Positions 8,909 to 18,027 of a stretch of 64,000 nucleotides of DNA are shown one piece after another. The position numbers and the translations under genes were made by a program. Position 1 is the first letter of the stretch. The number at the start of each line of letters is the position of its first letter. The notes beneath the pieces were generated by a model. It was not told the DNA's origin. It searched no databases and saw only the letters and a program-made list of their open reading frames with translations. Source of the stretch: Spartobacteria bacterium (GTDB taxonomy: Bacteria; Verrucomicrobiota; Verrucomicrobiia; Chthoniobacterales; UBA10450); NCBI GenBank assembly GCA_003167555.1, contig PMSN01000012.1:79987-143986 (forward strand), read 5' to 3'.

Positions 8909-9331
8909 TTAGGCCGCACTCTTTCGATATCGATCCCATTCGTCCGGGACCCGGAGCAATTTGCCCTCCGGCATCTGAATGATCGCGAGCATCTGGCGGC
9001 ACTCGGCGATGAGCGTTTCGTCGGAAGGGCGCACGATCCGGAACGCGCACCAGAACCGGACGCGCTCCAGGCGGTCGAGCCGGCCTTCCACCACGAGCCG
9101 ATCACCCAGCTTCGCCGCGCGCCGGTAATCGATCTCGGTCCGAACTACGACCGGATATTTCTGCGTCTCGGCCATCTGCGCGAGGCCGAGCCCGAGTTCT
9201 TCGGCGAGCAGGGTGCGCGCGACTTCGACGAAGCGGAGATAGGCGATGTTATGGACGACGGCCGCGCAGTCGGTATCGAAAAACATCACCTGCAACTCGG
9301 TGCGAATGTGCGGTGCGTTTTCGTTCAGCAT
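8909..9331 (-). CDS. YbgC/FcbB-type acyl-CoA thioesterase
   Basis: A 140-residue hot-dog-fold thioesterase. The hallmark is FFDTDCAAVVHNIAYLRFVE near residue 17, which matches the DTDxxGVVxHxxYLxxxE active-site stretch of the 4-hydroxybenzoyl-CoA thioesterase/YbgC family, although the usual GVV glycine is an alanine. TEIDYRRAAKLGD is the next conserved block. YbgC-like enzymes hydrolyse acyl-CoA or acyl-ACP and are often beside the Tol-Pal genes; no tol genes are present here. The stop codon (TAA 8909-8911) lies within a copy of the TCGTTAGGC nonamer, read in reverse. Confidence 0.87.
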   Translation of the reverse strand: MLNENAPHIRTELQVMFFDTDCAAVVHNIAYLRFVEVARTLLAEELGLGLAQMAETQKYPVVVRTEIDYRRAAKLGDRLVVEGRLDRLERVRFWCAFRIVRPSDETLIAECRQMLAIIQMPEGKLLRVPDEWDRYRKSAA

Positions 9332-9395
9332 GCCAGACCATCATTTCGCAAGCGTTCGGTAAAGCAACGGAATTGTCTTTGGTAGGGCGGGACTT

Positions 9396-9464
9396 TTGGT
9401 AGGGCGAGACTCTGTCGAGCCGTGGACGTATTTCGTGTGGCTCGACAGAGTCTCGCCCTACCAA
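9396..9464. repeat. Palindromic intergenic repeat, family C (copy 2, perfect arms)
   Basis: A perfect 26-base inverted repeat (9396-9421 against 9439-9464), arm starting TTGGTAGGGCGAGACTCTG, with a 17-base loop. It ends one base before the stop codon of the minus-strand acyltransferase-heptosyltransferase gene. A second, partly degenerate GGTAGGGCGGG lies just left of it at 9381. Related copies are at 5413-5438 and 56919-56997. Confidence 0.92.
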
Positions 9465-9465
9465 C

Positions 9466-11415
9466 TCAGTTTTCCGACTGCGTGCGATTGTCCCTCGCAA
9501 GATAGCTCTCCCATTTTTTCAGCATCGACAAAACGCCGCCCGTCACTTCCTCCACCGTCACTGCTTTCATGCAGCGGAAATCGATCGGGCACTCTCGCAA
9601 AAAACACGGACTGCACTCGACCTGATGACGGATGATGTGATGACCAGTGCCGAGCGGGCCGGTAAGCCGCGGCTCAGTCGAACCGAAAACCGCGACAACC
9701 GGGACGCCGATAACAGTGGCGAGATGCATTGTGCCGGTGTCGTTCGTCAGGAGCAGCGCGCACTCGCTCAGCTCGGCGATGAGCTGGTCGAGCGTCGTTT
9801 TCCCGATCCGGTTGGTGCAATTCGCGCCGACGGCCGCTTCGATCGTCGCGCCGATTTCCGAATCGCTGGACGTGCCAAAGAGAATCCACTGAACGGCCTG
9901 CTGGTTTGAAACGGCGGCGGCAACTTCGGCGAAACGTTCCGGCAGCCAACGTTTCGCAGGACCATATTCGGCCCCAGGACAAAGTCCGATCTTGGCGCTG
10001 GCGCCGTTCGCTTTTGCGCGCGGCAAAAACATTCTGACCGGCGAAGGCTCCGATGGTGCTCCCAGCTCCCGCGCGATTTGCAGAAAACGCAGAACCTGAT
10101 GTTCGACCGGACCTTTCCTCGGCCGCTCGGAAATTGTTTGGTTTAGGAGCAAGGAACGATGATGCCCGGGATACCCGATTCGCCGCGGCACGCCGGCGAG
10201 CCAAATTTCCAAAGCCGCACGCAAGGAATTTGGGAAAAGGATCGCGACATCAAAGATTTTCCGGTTTCGAATCAATCTGACCGCAGCAAAGAGCGAACGT
10301 CTCGTTAGGCCAATGACCTCGTCGACTTCGGGCACGAGCTTCCAGACCGTGGCGATTTTTTCCGGCGCGAGGATCGTGAGGTGAGCGTCGGGGCGGCCGG
10401 CCTTGATCGCGCGGACAGCCGGCATGCTGATAATGCTGTCACCCAGCCAGTTTGAGGCGCGAATCAGAATTCGAAACGGTTTGAGCTGGGTCGCTGGCGT
10501 TTCCGGGGGCACGTAAACGCCGCGCTTGTAATGAGTGAGAAGAAAATTCGGCTTCGGAGTTTTCCAGCGGTTGTGCACCCAAAGCCAATCCTCGGGTGCC
10601 CGGCGAATTTGTTGCTCGATCTGCTCATTCGCTTTCGCGGTGATCGAGTTCACGGAGTCGCCGGACAAATCGAGGCGCGGAGTAAAAATCATCCGCCAGC
10701 GGCCCGGCCCCTCCGTGTGGACCGCCGCCGCCATGACGACCGCACCGGTTCGTTTCGCGAGCAATCCAGGGAGCGCCGAGGTCGAGGCCAGCCTGTCGAA
10801 AAAAGGCGTCCAAAGTCCATGATCGCCCGCGTGTTGGTCCGCAAAAATCCCCAGAAGCCCCCCGGAACGAAGCAACTCGATCGGCTTATGAAAGCCTTTG
10901 CTTCGATCGAAGAGCTCCGAGCCAGTGCGGGCCCGTCTTCGGTTGACGTCCCGGTCGATATAACGGTTCCTCAGGCTCTGGTAAGGCGAGCCGATCCGCG
11001 CGTAAGGCGCGTAAAGTGGCACGAGCTGGGCCGCCAGTTCCCAGGGGCCGATGTGGCTCAGAAGGAGAACCACGGGCCGGCCGCCGCGGAGCTCTTGATG
11101 GACTGCGTCGAGATTTTCCGTTTCGACATAGCGCGCCAGTTTTTCCGGCGGCATCGAGACCATCTTGAGGCCGCAAATCAGATTGGCGCTTAGCCATTGA
11201 AAATTCCGGCGGCTGATCCGGCGCAACTCTCGCGGCGACTTCTCATCGGCGAAGGCGATCTCGAGATTGCGCCGCGCCAGCCGGCGATACTGAGGAAGGA
11301 GCAACCAGGCGAGGAAGCCCATGAAATTCCCGATGGCAAACAAAACGCGCACCGGAAGCGCGCTCGCGATTGCGGTGCCCGCGCGGTAGAGAAGGTAGAT
11401 GCTGAAATCGAGCAT
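9466..11415 (-). CDS. Fusion: LpxL/HtrB-type acyltransferase + WaaF-type heptosyltransferase
   Basis: A 649-residue protein with two envelope-biosynthesis domains. Residues 1-310 match the LpxL/HtrB lipid A acyltransferase family: an N-terminal hydrophobic segment, then LLLSHIGPWELAA with the HX4E catalytic motif (His121, Glu126), YQSLRNRYIDRDVNRRR, and GLLGIFADQHAGDHG. From about residue 325 a GT9 glycosyltransferase domain begins (FRILIRASNWLGDSIISMPA), with LCPGAEYGPAKRWL and LLTNDTGTMHLATVIGVPVV as in ADP-heptose LPS heptosyltransferase II. Both activities act on lipid A/core of lipopolysaccharide at the cytoplasmic membrane. No stop or frameshift separates the halves. It is divergent from a GT2 gene. 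Confidence 0.9.
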   Translation of the reverse strand: MLDFSIYLLYRAGTAIASALPVRVLFAIGNFMGFLAWLLLPQYRRLARRNLEIAFADEKSPRELRRISRRNFQWLSANLICGLKMVSMPPEKLARYVETENLDAVHQELRGGRPVVLLLSHIGPWELAAQLVPLYAPYARIGSPYQSLRNRYIDRDVNRRRARTGSELFDRSKGFHKPIELLRSGGLLGIFADQHAGDHGLWTPFFDRLASTSALPGLLAKRTGAVVMAAAVHTEGPGRWRMIFTPRLDLSGDSVNSITAKANEQIEQQIRRAPEDWLWVHNRWKTPKPNFLLTHYKRGVYVPPETPATQLKPFRILIRASNWLGDSIISMPAVRAIKAGRPDAHLTILAPEKIATVWKLVPEVDEVIGLTRRSLFAAVRLIRNRKIFDVAILFPNSLRAALEIWLAGVPRRIGYPGHHRSLLLNQTISERPRKGPVEHQVLRFLQIARELGAPSEPSPVRMFLPRAKANGASAKIGLCPGAEYGPAKRWLPERFAEVAAAVSNQQAVQWILFGTSSDSEIGATIEAAVGANCTNRIGKTTLDQLIAELSECALLLTNDTGTMHLATVIGVPVVAVFGSTEPRLTGPLGTGHHIIRHQVECSPCFLRECPIDFRCMKAVTVEEVTGGVLSMLKKWESYLARDNRTQSEN

Positions 11416-11438
11416 GCGGAAGGAGCGGGGCGAGGCGG

Positions 11439-13916
11439 ATGAATTCGCGCCGAAGCGTAAATTTGCCTGCGCCCCGCTTCAATCAATATAATGTCCCTGT
11501 GTTGCCGTCCTCTCCGCATTCCGTCCGGGCCGATTTCGCGCAGTTCATCGCGCGCAAGTTTGCGCCGGGCCATTTTCTCGTCATCGGGCCCGAGCGTGAG
11601 GAATTGGAGCGGCAGTTCGAAGAGGCAGGGCTGAGAGCGACGGTTTGCGCCGCGGCGGAGCTGGCCACGAGAGTTCCGCAAAACGGCAGCGCTCCGCCGG
11701 CCGATTTCGCCATCTGGTTTTATCCGGCGGACAAGAGCCACGATAAGCAAATGGCGGAAGAGATTGCGTCGCGCGCGGGAGATGTCCTGCTTGTCTCCGG
11801 CGCCGGCGCCGAGATCGCCAAGCGCCGTCCGCATTTGGTGGAATGCTTTCGGCCTTTGGGTTTCCAACCGGATTACGAATGCGATCTGGGCGATTTCGAG
11901 CCGGCCGCTCTTCGGTTGGTGCGCCGCCCGAAAGAATCCGGCGACGTGCTCGTGCCGGCGGTCGAGTCTGCCTTTGCGCGATTGAACCGGCACGTGCGCG
12001 GGCTGGAGCGCACCTTGCGCACCCGCCTGTCCGAGCTGGACGCGGCGGACCGCCACATCGCGAAGCTCGAGGAAAAACTTCTCACGCTCAAAGAAGCGAA
12101 GCGGCAACTGAAGCAGTTGAAGCAGGAAAAACAGGCGCTGCGCAAATCGCCCGAGCGCAAGATCGGGCAGGTTTTTCTCGCGCCTTACCGTTTGCCGCAA
12201 AAACTCGTGCGCGAGATCCGCAAGCGATATCCCAAGCCGGGAAAATCGCAGCGCGCGTCGATTCCCACGAGCGAATACCAGAAATGGTTCGAGGCGCACC
12301 GAATGAGGAGCGGTGAGGCGGCGGCGTCGCGCGAAACATCGCGCGCGTTCGCTTACCAGCCCTGCATCAGCATCATCACGCCGGTCTTCAACACGCCGGT
12401 GCGCTGGCTCACCGAATGCGTCGAGTCGGTTCTGGCCCAGGCCTACGAGAAATGGGAGCTGATCCTGATCGATGACGATTCCACCGAACCGGAGCTGCTC
12501 CAGCTGTTGCCCGAGCTGGCGGCACGCGACTCGCGCATCATCCTGGGGAAAGTGGAACACCGCGGTGGAATCTCCGCCGCCTCAAATCGCGGCCTCGCTC
12601 TTGCGGCAGGCGATTGGGTCGGTTTTCTCGATCACGATGATCTGCTCGAACCGGATGCGCTTTTTCAAAATGTGAAATGGCTCCAGGAACATCGCGACGC
12701 GGACCTGATCTATTCCGACGAAGACAAGCTCACCGAGGAAGGTCTCGACTCGCCCATCTTCAAACCGGATTGGTCGCCGGATTATTTTCTCTCCTGCAAT
12801 TATCTGTGCCACTTCACCATCATCCGACGCGGGCTGGTAAACGGGGTCGGCGGTTTCCGGTCGCAGTTCGATGGCGCGCAGGACTACGACCTTCTGCTGC
12901 GGGTGATCGAACGCGGAAAGCGGATCGATCACATCCCGCGCATCCTTTATCATTGGCGCCGCAGCCTCACCTCCACCGCCGATAACATCCGCCGCAAGCC
13001 GGGTTCGCTCGAGACCGGGCGCCTCGCGCTCGAATCACACTTGGAACGCACCGGCCAGCCCGGCCACATCAGCGTCGACTGGCGCACGCACGCCTATTGG
13101 ATCAAGCGCGAGCTGACCGAGGCGAAGAAAATCTCCATTATTATTCCGGTGCGCGATCGCGTGGATCTGCTGGCGCGCTGTCTCGACAGTCTGACGGCGA
13201 AAACCAGTTACGCGCCCTATGAGATCGTCGTGGTCGATAACGACAGCACGTCGGAGGAGGCGCGCGAATATTTTTCCACGTTGAAGCATCGGATCTTGCG
13301 CTACAGCGGACCGTTTAATTTTTCGGCGATCAATAATTTTGCCGTCGAGGAAACCGACGGTCCTTGGCTCCTCTTTTTGAACAACGACATCGAGATGATC
13401 GAGAGCGATTGGCTCACGACGATGGCCGAGCACGTGCAGCGCGAGGAGGTCGGCGCGGTCGGTCCGCGGCTCCTTTATCCCGACGACACCGTGCAGCACG
13501 CCGGGATCGTGGTGGGCGTGGGCGGGATCGCGGAACACGCCTTTCGCGGTTTTCCAGCGGAGGCGCCCGGCGTTTGCCGGCAGTTGCAGGTAACGCGCAA
13601 CTACAGCTCGGTCACCGGCGCGTGTCTGCTGACGCGGCGCGACGTATTCGACGAAGTGGGCGGGTTTGATGAGGAACGGTTGCCGGTCACATTCAGCGAT
13701 GTCGATCTTTGTCTAAAAATGCGGCGGGCCGGTTATCTCATCGTTTACACTCCGTTCGCGAAATTGTATCACCATGAATCCGGCACGCGCCGCCGCACCG
13801 TGGAACCGCTCGAGACCGGGGTGATGCGGGAACGCTGGCCCGAAATTCTGGCGGTCGATCCCTATTATAATCCAAATCTTTCTCGCGACCGGGCCGATTT
13901 CTCGTTAGGCAACTGA
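11439..13916 (+). CDS. Two-domain GT2 glycosyltransferase with N-terminal degenerate methyltransferase-like region and coiled coil
   Basis: Up to 825 residues. The first ~150 residues (HFLVIGPEREELERQF onward) look like a worn Rossmann region. A charged coiled coil follows at about 185-240 (LEEKLLTLKEAKRQLKQLK). Then come two GT2 domains: the first from about residue 310 (CISIITPVFNTPVRWL, with LIDDDST and FLDHDDLLEPDAL), the second from about 565 (ISIIIPVRDRVDLLARCL, with VVVDNDST and FLNNDIEM). This tandem layout is typical of large O-antigen or capsule polymerising enzymes. The start is uncertain: an ATG at 11439 is used here, but a TATAAT at 11487 suggests GTG 11499. The last codons contain the TCGTTAGGC nonamer. 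Confidence 0.85.
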   Translation: MNSRRSVNLPAPRFNQYNVPVLPSSPHSVRADFAQFIARKFAPGHFLVIGPEREELERQFEEAGLRATVCAAAELATRVPQNGSAPPADFAIWFYPADKSHDKQMAEEIASRAGDVLLVSGAGAEIAKRRPHLVECFRPLGFQPDYECDLGDFEPAALRLVRRPKESGDVLVPAVESAFARLNRHVRGLERTLRTRLSELDAADRHIAKLEEKLLTLKEAKRQLKQLKQEKQALRKSPERKIGQVFLAPYRLPQKLVREIRKRYPKPGKSQRASIPTSEYQKWFEAHRMRSGEAAASRETSRAFAYQPCISIITPVFNTPVRWLTECVESVLAQAYEKWELILIDDDSTEPELLQLLPELAARDSRIILGKVEHRGGISAASNRGLALAAGDWVGFLDHDDLLEPDALFQNVKWLQEHRDADLIYSDEDKLTEEGLDSPIFKPDWSPDYFLSCNYLCHFTIIRRGLVNGVGGFRSQFDGAQDYDLLLRVIERGKRIDHIPRILYHWRRSLTSTADNIRRKPGSLETGRLALESHLERTGQPGHISVDWRTHAYWIKRELTEAKKISIIIPVRDRVDLLARCLDSLTAKTSYAPYEIVVVDNDSTSEEAREYFSTLKHRILRYSGPFNFSAINNFAVEETDGPWLLFLNNDIEMIESDWLTTMAEHVQREEVGAVGPRLLYPDDTVQHAGIVVGVGGIAEHAFRGFPAEAPGVCRQLQVTRNYSSVTGACLLTRRDVFDEVGGFDEERLPVTFSDVDLCLKMRRAGYLIVYTPFAKLYHHESGTRRRTVEPLETGVMRERWPEILAVDPYYNPNLSRDRADFSLGN
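11463..11492 (+). promoter_or_regulatory. Possible sigma70-type promoter for the GT2 gene
   Basis: TTGCCT (11463-11468) and a perfect TATAAT (11487-11492) are 18 bases apart. If used, transcription starts near 11499 and translation of the glycosyltransferase would begin at the in-frame GTG at 11499 or a later codon, not at the ATG at 11439. The sequence match is good; activity is inferred. Confidence 0.5.
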
Positions 13917-13925
13917 CTTCCGAAT

Positions 13926-14672
13926 ATGAGCACTCCCGATAAAAAACTGTGGCAGGGCCTGACGGCGGAAACGCGGGCGGCGCTCGCGATGCGCGATTAC
14001 AGCGCGCAATCGTTTGCGCAGCAGTTGGCCGGCACGGGCGTTGAAGCAGGCAAGCTTGCGTCGGCGGATCGCTCCAAGGCAGAAGTGCGCGATGCCTGGA
14101 TTCCAGGGGTGGAGATTTTTCCGCGCACGATCCACCCGCAGCGGCATCGCGGCGTCTTCGGCGAATTTGTCCGGCGCGATGAGGGCGTGTTGGCGCGGCT
14201 CGGTTTCTGGCCTGCCCAATGGGCCAACGCGCGCATGTTCGCGCAGACCGCCAAGGGCTTTCACGTGCACCCGCCCAGCATTCCCGATGGAACCGCGGCG
14301 GCCGATTGGATGCGCCGATGTTTTGTCGATGAGCCGGAGAACTATTCGCTCCGCCGATACGCGGACGAGCAATGGGACGTCATGTTCTTCGTCCAAGGCG
14401 TGGCCGAAATGATTTTGCGCGACGGCCGCGAAGGGTTGCCCGCGCGCACGATGCGCCTCTTCGTCGATGGAGACAATCACCGCAGCGCGAACAACGCCGG
14501 CATCGTCGTGCCGCCGGGAGTGGCGCACGCGATTCGGGTCGAGGGCTCGGAAGACGTCATCATGGTTTACGGCACGAGCACATCTTTCAAACCGGAGTTT
14601 GAAGGCCGGATCGCGAGCGAAGCGGAGACGGCCGCATTGCCGGAATCGTGGCAGAGGTTTCTCGACCTGTAG
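13926..14672 (+). CDS. Cupin-fold sugar epimerase-like protein (dTDP-4-dehydrorhamnose 3,5-epimerase related)
   Basis: A 248-residue protein of the RmlC-like cupin superfamily. The pattern FPRTIHPQRHRGVFGEF, FHVHPPSIPDG, QWDVMFFVQGVAEMILRDGR and VVPPGVAHAIRVEG fits the double-stranded beta-helix of dTDP-sugar 3,5-epimerases and related enzymes, with a long N-terminal tail. It starts nine bases after the glycosyltransferase gene and is probably in its transcription unit, which supports a role in sugar nucleotide modification. Its TAG stop (14670-14672) is supplied by the first bases of a palindromic repeat. Whether it keeps epimerase activity is not known. Confidence 0.7.
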   Translation: MSTPDKKLWQGLTAETRAALAMRDYSAQSFAQQLAGTGVEAGKLASADRSKAEVRDAWIPGVEIFPRTIHPQRHRGVFGEFVRRDEGVLARLGFWPAQWANARMFAQTAKGFHVHPPSIPDGTAAADWMRRCFVDEPENYSLRRYADEQWDVMFFVQGVAEMILRDGREGLPARTMRLFVDGDNHRSANNAGIVVPPGVAHAIRVEGSEDVIMVYGTSTSFKPEFEGRIASEAETAALPESWQRFLDL

Positions 14673-14776
14673 CGGCGGTCTATGACCGCCGCCGAATTCT
14701 TTTGTAGCGGCGGTCTCAGACCGCCGAATCTTGTTTTGCAATCCAGCCCATCGGCGGTCAGAGACCGCCGCTACAG
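14668..14776. repeat. Palindromic intergenic repeat, family B (compound copy)
   Basis: TGTAGCGGCGGTCT occurs twice in direct orientation (14668 and 14703) and once inverted at the right end as AGACCGCCGCTACA (14762-14775). The unit GTAGCGGCGGTC..GACCGCCG is itself a small hairpin, so the block looks like one element inserted beside or into another. It provides the stop codon of the cupin gene and ends four bases before the methyltransferase start. Related pieces are at 62007-62031 and 56884-57034. Confidence 0.85.
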
Positions 14777-14779
14777 GGG

Positions 14780-15481
14780 ATGAAGCGCCAATTCGATCCG
14801 GCCGCACCGGAACTAATGGACCGTCCGCAGCCGGTCACGCCGGAATTGGTGAGCGACCTGCGAAACCTGCGCCAGCTCAATCGTTATTTTGGTAGCTATG
14901 CGCTCATTGAACATTTGTTGCGACGCTGGGTCCGTCCGTCCGAGCAACTGCGCGTGCTCGACCTCGCGACCGGTTCAGGTGACATCCCGCGGCTTGTGAT
15001 CGATTATGCTAGGAAAGCGGGCGCGACGGCGACGGTGGATGCGATCGACCAGCAAGAGTCGACGCTGAAGATCGCGCGCGATTTGAGCGCGAATTATCCC
15101 GAGATCGTTTTCAAGACCGGCGATGTTCTTAATTTCGAGGACAGCGCGAAATACGACATCGTGCTTTGCTCACTCGCGCTCCACCATTTCGGCGACGATG
15201 CCGCGGTCCAGTTGCTCAGGCGATGCCGGGAATTGTCGCGCCGGTATGTGCTCGTTTCCGATCTGCGGCGCGGCCTCCTCGCCACGATCGGCGCGTATCT
15301 TCTCACCGCCTTTATCTTTCGCGATTCCATGACGCGCACCGATGCGCGGCTCTCCGCCGCGCGCGCATTTTCCTTCCGCGAATTCCGCTCACTCGCCGAA
15401 CGCGCCGGCTGGAAGAACTTTCGTCGTCGCAAATTTCATTTCGCGCGCCAGGCTATCTGGCTCGAGCCCGAAGGAACTTAG
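14780..15481 (+). CDS. Class I SAM-dependent methyltransferase
   Basis: A 233-residue methyltransferase. The SAM-binding motif I is LRVLDLATGSGDIPRLVIDYA at residues about 58-78, followed by VDAIDQQESTLKIARD (motif II), FKTGDVLNFEDSAKYDIVLCSLALHHF (motifs III-IV) and a C-terminal hydrophobic stretch (GAYLLTAFIF). The N-terminal RQFDPAAPELMDRPQPVT resembles methyltransferases that sit beside polyketide-type or quinone genes, but no such gene is here. It starts directly after a palindromic repeat and ends two bases before panC, so it may be co-transcribed with panC-nadB. Substrate unknown. Confidence 0.82.
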   Translation: MKRQFDPAAPELMDRPQPVTPELVSDLRNLRQLNRYFGSYALIEHLLRRWVRPSEQLRVLDLATGSGDIPRLVIDYARKAGATATVDAIDQQESTLKIARDLSANYPEIVFKTGDVLNFEDSAKYDIVLCSLALHHFGDDAAVQLLRRCRELSRRYVLVSDLRRGLLATIGAYLLTAFIFRDSMTRTDARLSAARAFSFREFRSLAERAGWKNFRRRKFHFARQAIWLEPEGT

Positions 15482-15483
15482 AA

Positions 15484-16314
15484 ATGGAAATATTCCGCAC
15501 TGTTTCCAGTGTGCCAGCCACGGCGAAGCGCAGAGTTCTTGTTCCGACAATGGGGGCGCTCCATCGGGGTCACGGTGAATTGATCCGGATCGCGCGCGAA
15601 GCTGCTGGTTCGGATGGCGAAGTCGCGGTCAGCATTTTTGTGAACCCGCTGCAATTTGCGCCGGGCGGCGATTTCGAAAAATATCCGAGGCCGGAAACGG
15701 ACGACGAGGAGTTTTGCAGAAGTGCGGACGTGGATTTGATTTTTCGGCCGAGCCCTGAGGAAATGTATGCGTCCGATTTTTCGGTTTCCGTCGAGGAGAC
15801 TTCGTTGTCGAACACGCTTTGTGGCAAGTCGCGGCCCGGGCATTTCCGCGGGGTCTGCACGGTGGTCGCGAAGTTGTTTCACATCCTGACGCCCGACGCA
15901 GCAGTGTTCGGGGAAAAAGATTTTCAACAGCTCGCCATCATTCGGCGCATGGTGCGCGACGTGAATTTCCCGATCGAGATTATCGGCGCTCCCACCGTGC
16001 GCGAGGCGGATGGGCTGGCGTGCAGTTCGCGGAATCAATATTTGAGTCAGACCGAGCGGCAGCAGGCGCCCGCGTTGCGCGCCGCGTTGCTGGAGGCGCA
16101 ACGGTTGGCTGCGCAAGGGGAGCGGGCGGCGCCGATCATTCTGGATGCCGCGCGCAAAGTGATCGCGACCGCACCGCTGGCGCGCATCGATTATTTGGAA
16201 CTGGTGAACGCGGAGACCTTGCAGCCGATTGAAAGCGTCCAGCCGAATTCGCTCGTCGCGCTTGCCGTTTTTTTTGGACAAACTCGACTGATCGATAACA
16301 TCCGCCTGCCATGA
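15484..16314 (+). CDS. panC: Pantothenate synthetase
   Basis: A 276-residue PanC that joins pantoate and beta-alanine with ATP. The start at 15484 (MEIFRTVSSV) is chosen because it gives the usual length and follows the methyltransferase stop; a longer frame exists but overlaps that gene. Conserved blocks are LVPTMGALHRGHGELIR, VSIFVNPLQFAPGGDFEKYPR, LCGKSRPGHFRGVCTVV, FGEKDFQQLAIIRRM and READGLACSSRNQYLS. It overlaps nadB by ATGA (16311-16314). panB, the preceding enzyme of the pathway, is 44 kb away at 60038-60793. Confidence 0.96.
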   Translation: MEIFRTVSSVPATAKRRVLVPTMGALHRGHGELIRIAREAAGSDGEVAVSIFVNPLQFAPGGDFEKYPRPETDDEEFCRSADVDLIFRPSPEEMYASDFSVSVEETSLSNTLCGKSRPGHFRGVCTVVAKLFHILTPDAAVFGEKDFQQLAIIRRMVRDVNFPIEIIGAPTVREADGLACSSRNQYLSQTERQQAPALRAALLEAQRLAAQGERAAPIILDAARKVIATAPLARIDYLELVNAETLQPIESVQPNSLVALAVFFGQTRLIDNIRLP

Positions 16315-17909
16315 AGGAATACGATTTCGTCGTCATCGGCAGCGGTATCGCGGGGCTCACCTTTGCGCTCAAGGCGGCGGAGCATGGGTCGGTCGCGGTG
16401 ATCACAAAACGGAAGGGCGCCGATTCGAACACGGCCTGGGCGCAGGGAGGAATCGCGTGCGTGACGAGCGACGAAGATTCCTTCGAGCTTCACGTGAAAG
16501 ACACTCTCGAAGCCGGCGCGGGGCTCTGCGACGAAGCGGCGGTGCGGACAATTATCATGGAAGGTCCGGAACGCGTCCGCGAGCTGGTGGAGGTCGGATT
16601 GCATTTCGACGATCGCGAAGTAGGGGGACATCGCGAACCGGACTTGGGGCGCGAGGGCGGGCATTCGAAGCGGCGCGTCTTGCATGTGCAGGATGTGACC
16701 GGGCTGGAGATCGAGAAGACGCTCCTGCGCGAACTCGAGAAATCGCCGGCAGTCGAGTTGATGGAGAATCACATGGCGGTCGATCTCATCACAGCCGGCA
16801 AACTCGGGTTCGCCACGGAAGATCGCTGCCTCGGCGTCTACGTGCTCGATGAGCGCACGGACGAAGTGGAGACGATCCGCACCGACCGTCTCGTCCTGGC
16901 CACGGGCGGCTGCGGGAAAGTTTATCTCTATACCACCAATCCCGACATAGCGACGGGCGACGGCGTGGCGATGGCGTGGCGGGCCGGCGCTGTGATCGCA
17001 AACATGGAATTCATCCAATTCCATCCCACGTGTCTATTTCATCCGAACGCGAAATCATTTCTCATCTCCGAAGCCGTGCGTGGGGAAGGCGGAATTTTAC
17101 GCAACAGCCGCGGCGAAGATTTCATGGAGCGCTATCACCCGCAGCGCTCGCTCGCGCCGCGAGACATCGTCGCGCGCGCGATCGACGCGGAGATCAAACG
17201 CCTGGGCGCGCAATGCGTCTATCTCGACATCACGCATCAGACGCCGGAGTTTTTGCAGGAGCGTTTTCCGCACATCTACGCGACCTGTCTGCGGTTTGGA
17301 ATCGATATGGCAAAACAGGCGATCCCGGTCGTCCCCGCCGCGCATTATCAATGTGGCGGCATCAAGACCGACGTGAACGGCGCGACGACGTTGCCCGGTC
17401 TTTATGCCATCGGCGAGGTCGCCTGCACCGGATTGCATGGAGCGAACCGGCTGGCGAGCAATTCCCTGCTCGAAGGATTGGTCATGGCGCATCGCGCCTG
17501 CGACGCCTCCGTGCGCGCACAGCCGACCTCGCACGCCGCGCGCGAGATCGCGCTGCCGGAATGGGAATCGGGCGACGTGCAGGACGTGGACGAACTGGTC
17601 GTGATCTATCACAACTGGGGCGAAATCCGGCGGTTGATGTGGGATTACGTCGGCATCGTCCGAACGGATAAACGCCTGCAACGGGCCAGCGCGCGGCTGC
17701 GAAATCTCCAGCGGGAAATCCGCGAGTTTTACTGGAACTTTAAGATTTCCGTGGACCTGCTCGAGCTGCGCAATCTGGCGACGGTCGCCGCGTTGATCGT
17801 CGATTCGGCGCTGAGCCGGAAGGAAAGCCGCGGCCTCCATTTCACGCTCGATTATCCGGAGCTTTCCGACCGGCGTTTTAAGCGTGACACGGTGGTTAGC
17901 CGCACCTGA
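16311..17909 (+). CDS. nadB: L-aspartate oxidase
   Basis: A 532-residue flavoprotein that oxidises L-aspartate to iminoaspartate, the first step of de novo NAD synthesis. The FAD-binding GSGIAGLTFALKAAEHG is at the N-terminus, followed by NTAWAQGGIACV, the family signature. GHSKRRVLHVQDVTG, LATGGCGKVYLYTTNP, EAVRGEGGILRN and AAHYQCGGIKTDVNG are all present, and the C-terminal helical domain is complete. Full length compared with E. coli NadB (540). Translationally coupled to panC. nadA and nadC are not in the window. Succinate dehydrogenase flavoprotein is excluded by the length and the aspartate oxidase signature. Confidence 0.95.
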   Translation: MKEYDFVVIGSGIAGLTFALKAAEHGSVAVITKRKGADSNTAWAQGGIACVTSDEDSFELHVKDTLEAGAGLCDEAAVRTIIMEGPERVRELVEVGLHFDDREVGGHREPDLGREGGHSKRRVLHVQDVTGLEIEKTLLRELEKSPAVELMENHMAVDLITAGKLGFATEDRCLGVYVLDERTDEVETIRTDRLVLATGGCGKVYLYTTNPDIATGDGVAMAWRAGAVIANMEFIQFHPTCLFHPNAKSFLISEAVRGEGGILRNSRGEDFMERYHPQRSLAPRDIVARAIDAEIKRLGAQCVYLDITHQTPEFLQERFPHIYATCLRFGIDMAKQAIPVVPAAHYQCGGIKTDVNGATTLPGLYAIGEVACTGLHGANRLASNSLLEGLVMAHRACDASVRAQPTSHAAREIALPEWESGDVQDVDELVVIYHNWGEIRRLMWDYVGIVRTDKRLQRASARLRNLQREIREFYWNFKISVDLLELRNLATVAALIVDSALSRKESRGLHFTLDYPELSDRRFKRDTVVSRT

Positions 17910-18027
17910 GACTGGCCTGCATAGTGCTAAGTAAGAGATGACCCCGGGAGCGCTGGCTGGTTCCACCATGGAAAACGGCTTGCCGAACGGTGGTTTTTCG
18001 GATAAAACAACTCCGCCCATTGGCTCA

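Noticed and set aside
11190..12560. Long minus-strand frame of 456 codons opposite the GT2 gene
   Set aside because: It overlaps two clear genes (the acyltransferase-heptosyltransferase start and the GT2 enzyme) and has Arg/Leu/Phe-heavy composition with no motif. High GC at third positions leaves long antisense frames all along this window.
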